A DNA stretch of 64,000 nt. Origin: Poseidonocella sp. HB161398. Lineage in GTDB: Bacteria; Pseudomonadota; Alphaproteobacteria; Rhodobacterales; Rhodobacteraceae. Below, piece after piece: positions 63,320 through 64,000 of this stretch; the first letter of the stretch is position 1, and the number at the start of each line of letters is the position of its first letter. The stretch spans positions 1 to 64,000 of the forward strand of contig NZ_VATA01000033.1 in the NCBI RefSeq assembly GCF_005870025.1, written 5' to 3'. Made by a program: the position numbers and the translations under genes. The notes beneath the pieces were generated by a model, which made no database searches, was not told the origin of the DNA, and saw only the letters and a program-made list of their open reading frames with translations.

Positions 63320-64000
63320 TCAGCCCGGCAGCGCGCGCTCGCGCCAGAGCGCGGGATCGACCGTGGCGGCCATGGCGCGCGGGTCGAGATCGAGCCCCAG
63401 ATGGCGGGCCATCGCTGCCGCGGCGGCCACGGGATCGGCGATCACGGCGGCATGGGACAGTTCCAGCACCGGGACCTTGTGGCCGCGCAGCAGCCTCAGG
63501 GCCATCTCGATCTGCCGCTCCAGCTCGGCCTGCAGCGCGGCGCGGTCCAGCGCCCCGCCCGCGCGCTCCAGCCGGCCGAGCATCCGCGCCTGCGAGTCGA
63601 GGATCTCGCCGGTGTCGCGACGCATCATGATGACCCGGTAGTCGCAATGCTGCGGCAGCGCCGGGATCAGCGGCGCGACGACCTTCAGCGCCTTGCCCCG
63701 CGCCTCGTCCAGCCAGTCATTCTCCGAGGCCAGCCGCCGCACGCGGTCATGCTCCAGATAGCCCTTCGGATTGTTCGCATCCGCCGCGCGCGCCGCGTCC
63801 GTCATCGCCGCGAGCCCGCCCGCCGCCAGCATCTGCATCGCCATCGAGGTGCCCGAGCGCGGCAGGCCCGAGACGACGGTCACGAAGCCCGGCCCGGCGG
63901 GGGCCAGCCCCGCGGGGCGCGCCTTCGGCGGCGCGGCCAGCGGCGGCAGGACATGGGCGGGCGGCTCCGGCCAGGCCGGCAGCTCGGCCTCGACATCGAT
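63320..64000 (-). CDS. Sulfotransferase-like P-loop protein, C-terminal part (runs off the right edge)
   Basis: The minus-strand frame is open from the right edge to the stop at 63320, so the start lies outside the window. A linker rich in Pro/Ala is followed by the PAPS-binding P-loop VVSGLPRSGTSMAMQMLAAGGL, then NPKGYLEHDRVRRLASENDWL and YRVIMMRRDTGEILDSQARML. This matches bacterial sulfotransferase-family proteins that often carry an N-terminal TPR or other domain. It transfers sulfate from PAPS in known relatives; the acceptor is unknown. Confidence 0.8.
   Translation of the reverse strand: MDVEAELPAWPEPPAHVLPPLAAPPKARPAGLAPAGPGFVTVVSGLPRSGTSMAMQMLAAGGLAAMTDAARAADANNPKGYLEHDRVRRLASENDWLDEARGKALKVVAPLIPALPQHCDYRVIMMRRDTGEILDSQARMLGRLERAGGALDRAALQAELERQIEMALRLLRGHKVPVLELSHAAVIADPVAAAAAMARHLGLDLDPRAMAATVDPALWRERALPG

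Overview
The window is about 70% GC, with short gaps, start/stop overlaps of the ATGA and GTGA type, and a gene repertoire typical of Alphaproteobacteria, most likely a Rhodobacteraceae/roseobacter-type organism. That placement is an inference from composition and gene content: the ydcSTUVW order, a tripartite tricarboxylate transporter, a SapC-family protein, DUF1326/DUF2182, TctABC and a Mo-box-controlled modABC. No tRNA, rRNA, CRISPR array or prophage was recognised.

Layout. 1-262 is the outer end of an IS256-family element that runs off the left edge, followed by about 1.9 kb without recognisable genes. 2144-12982 (minus strand) is a tight nine-gene unit: arylsulfatase, periplasmic HAD hydrolase, MoxR ATPase, DUF58, DUF4381, BatA, BatB/C, BatD and an octahaem cytochrome c with HEAT/TPR repeats. 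A divergent AraC regulator reads away from it across a palindromic operator region. 14163-19556 (minus) is a ydcSTUVW-like polyamine/GABA uptake operon. 19675-25994 holds a LysR regulator, a TctBAC transporter and two solute-binding-fold proteins that lack signal peptides. 26158-39648 is a mixed region: envelope proteins, a sirtuin, a YdeP-type molybdoenzyme, LysR and MFS, a hydrolase, a BTAD regulator, and a DUF2182/DUF1326 pair. 39914-43756 (minus) encodes a three-subunit xanthine-dehydrogenase-family molybdoenzyme followed by a MoaD/ThiS-like carrier.

The most notable region is 44426-48368 (plus strand). A class III aminotransferase, a Cys-less TusA-like protein, an ODC/DAPDC-fold PLP decarboxylase and a methyltransferase resembling the N-terminal domain of plant methionine S-methyltransferase (MmtN type) lie in one operon. 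Together they match the Met to S-methylmethionine to DMSP-amine to DMSP-aldehyde steps of bacterial dimethylsulfoniopropionate (DMSP) synthesis. The TusA-like gene and the altered decarboxylase active site are not part of the pathway as I know it.

49174-51246 holds no convincing gene but has AT-rich islands with inverted repeats. 51247-56854 is an acidic/polar amino-acid ABC transporter locus with LysR, a serine/threonine-type dehydratase and RidA; its binding-protein gene carries a frameshift. 56930-59549 is a class V aminotransferase pseudogene broken by two frameshifts and a degraded IS3-family element. 59713-61931 is modABC behind a clear Mo-box, which would supply molybdenum for the two molybdoenzymes. 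The window closes with DUF1330, an AraC regulator and a sulfotransferase-like gene cut by the right edge.
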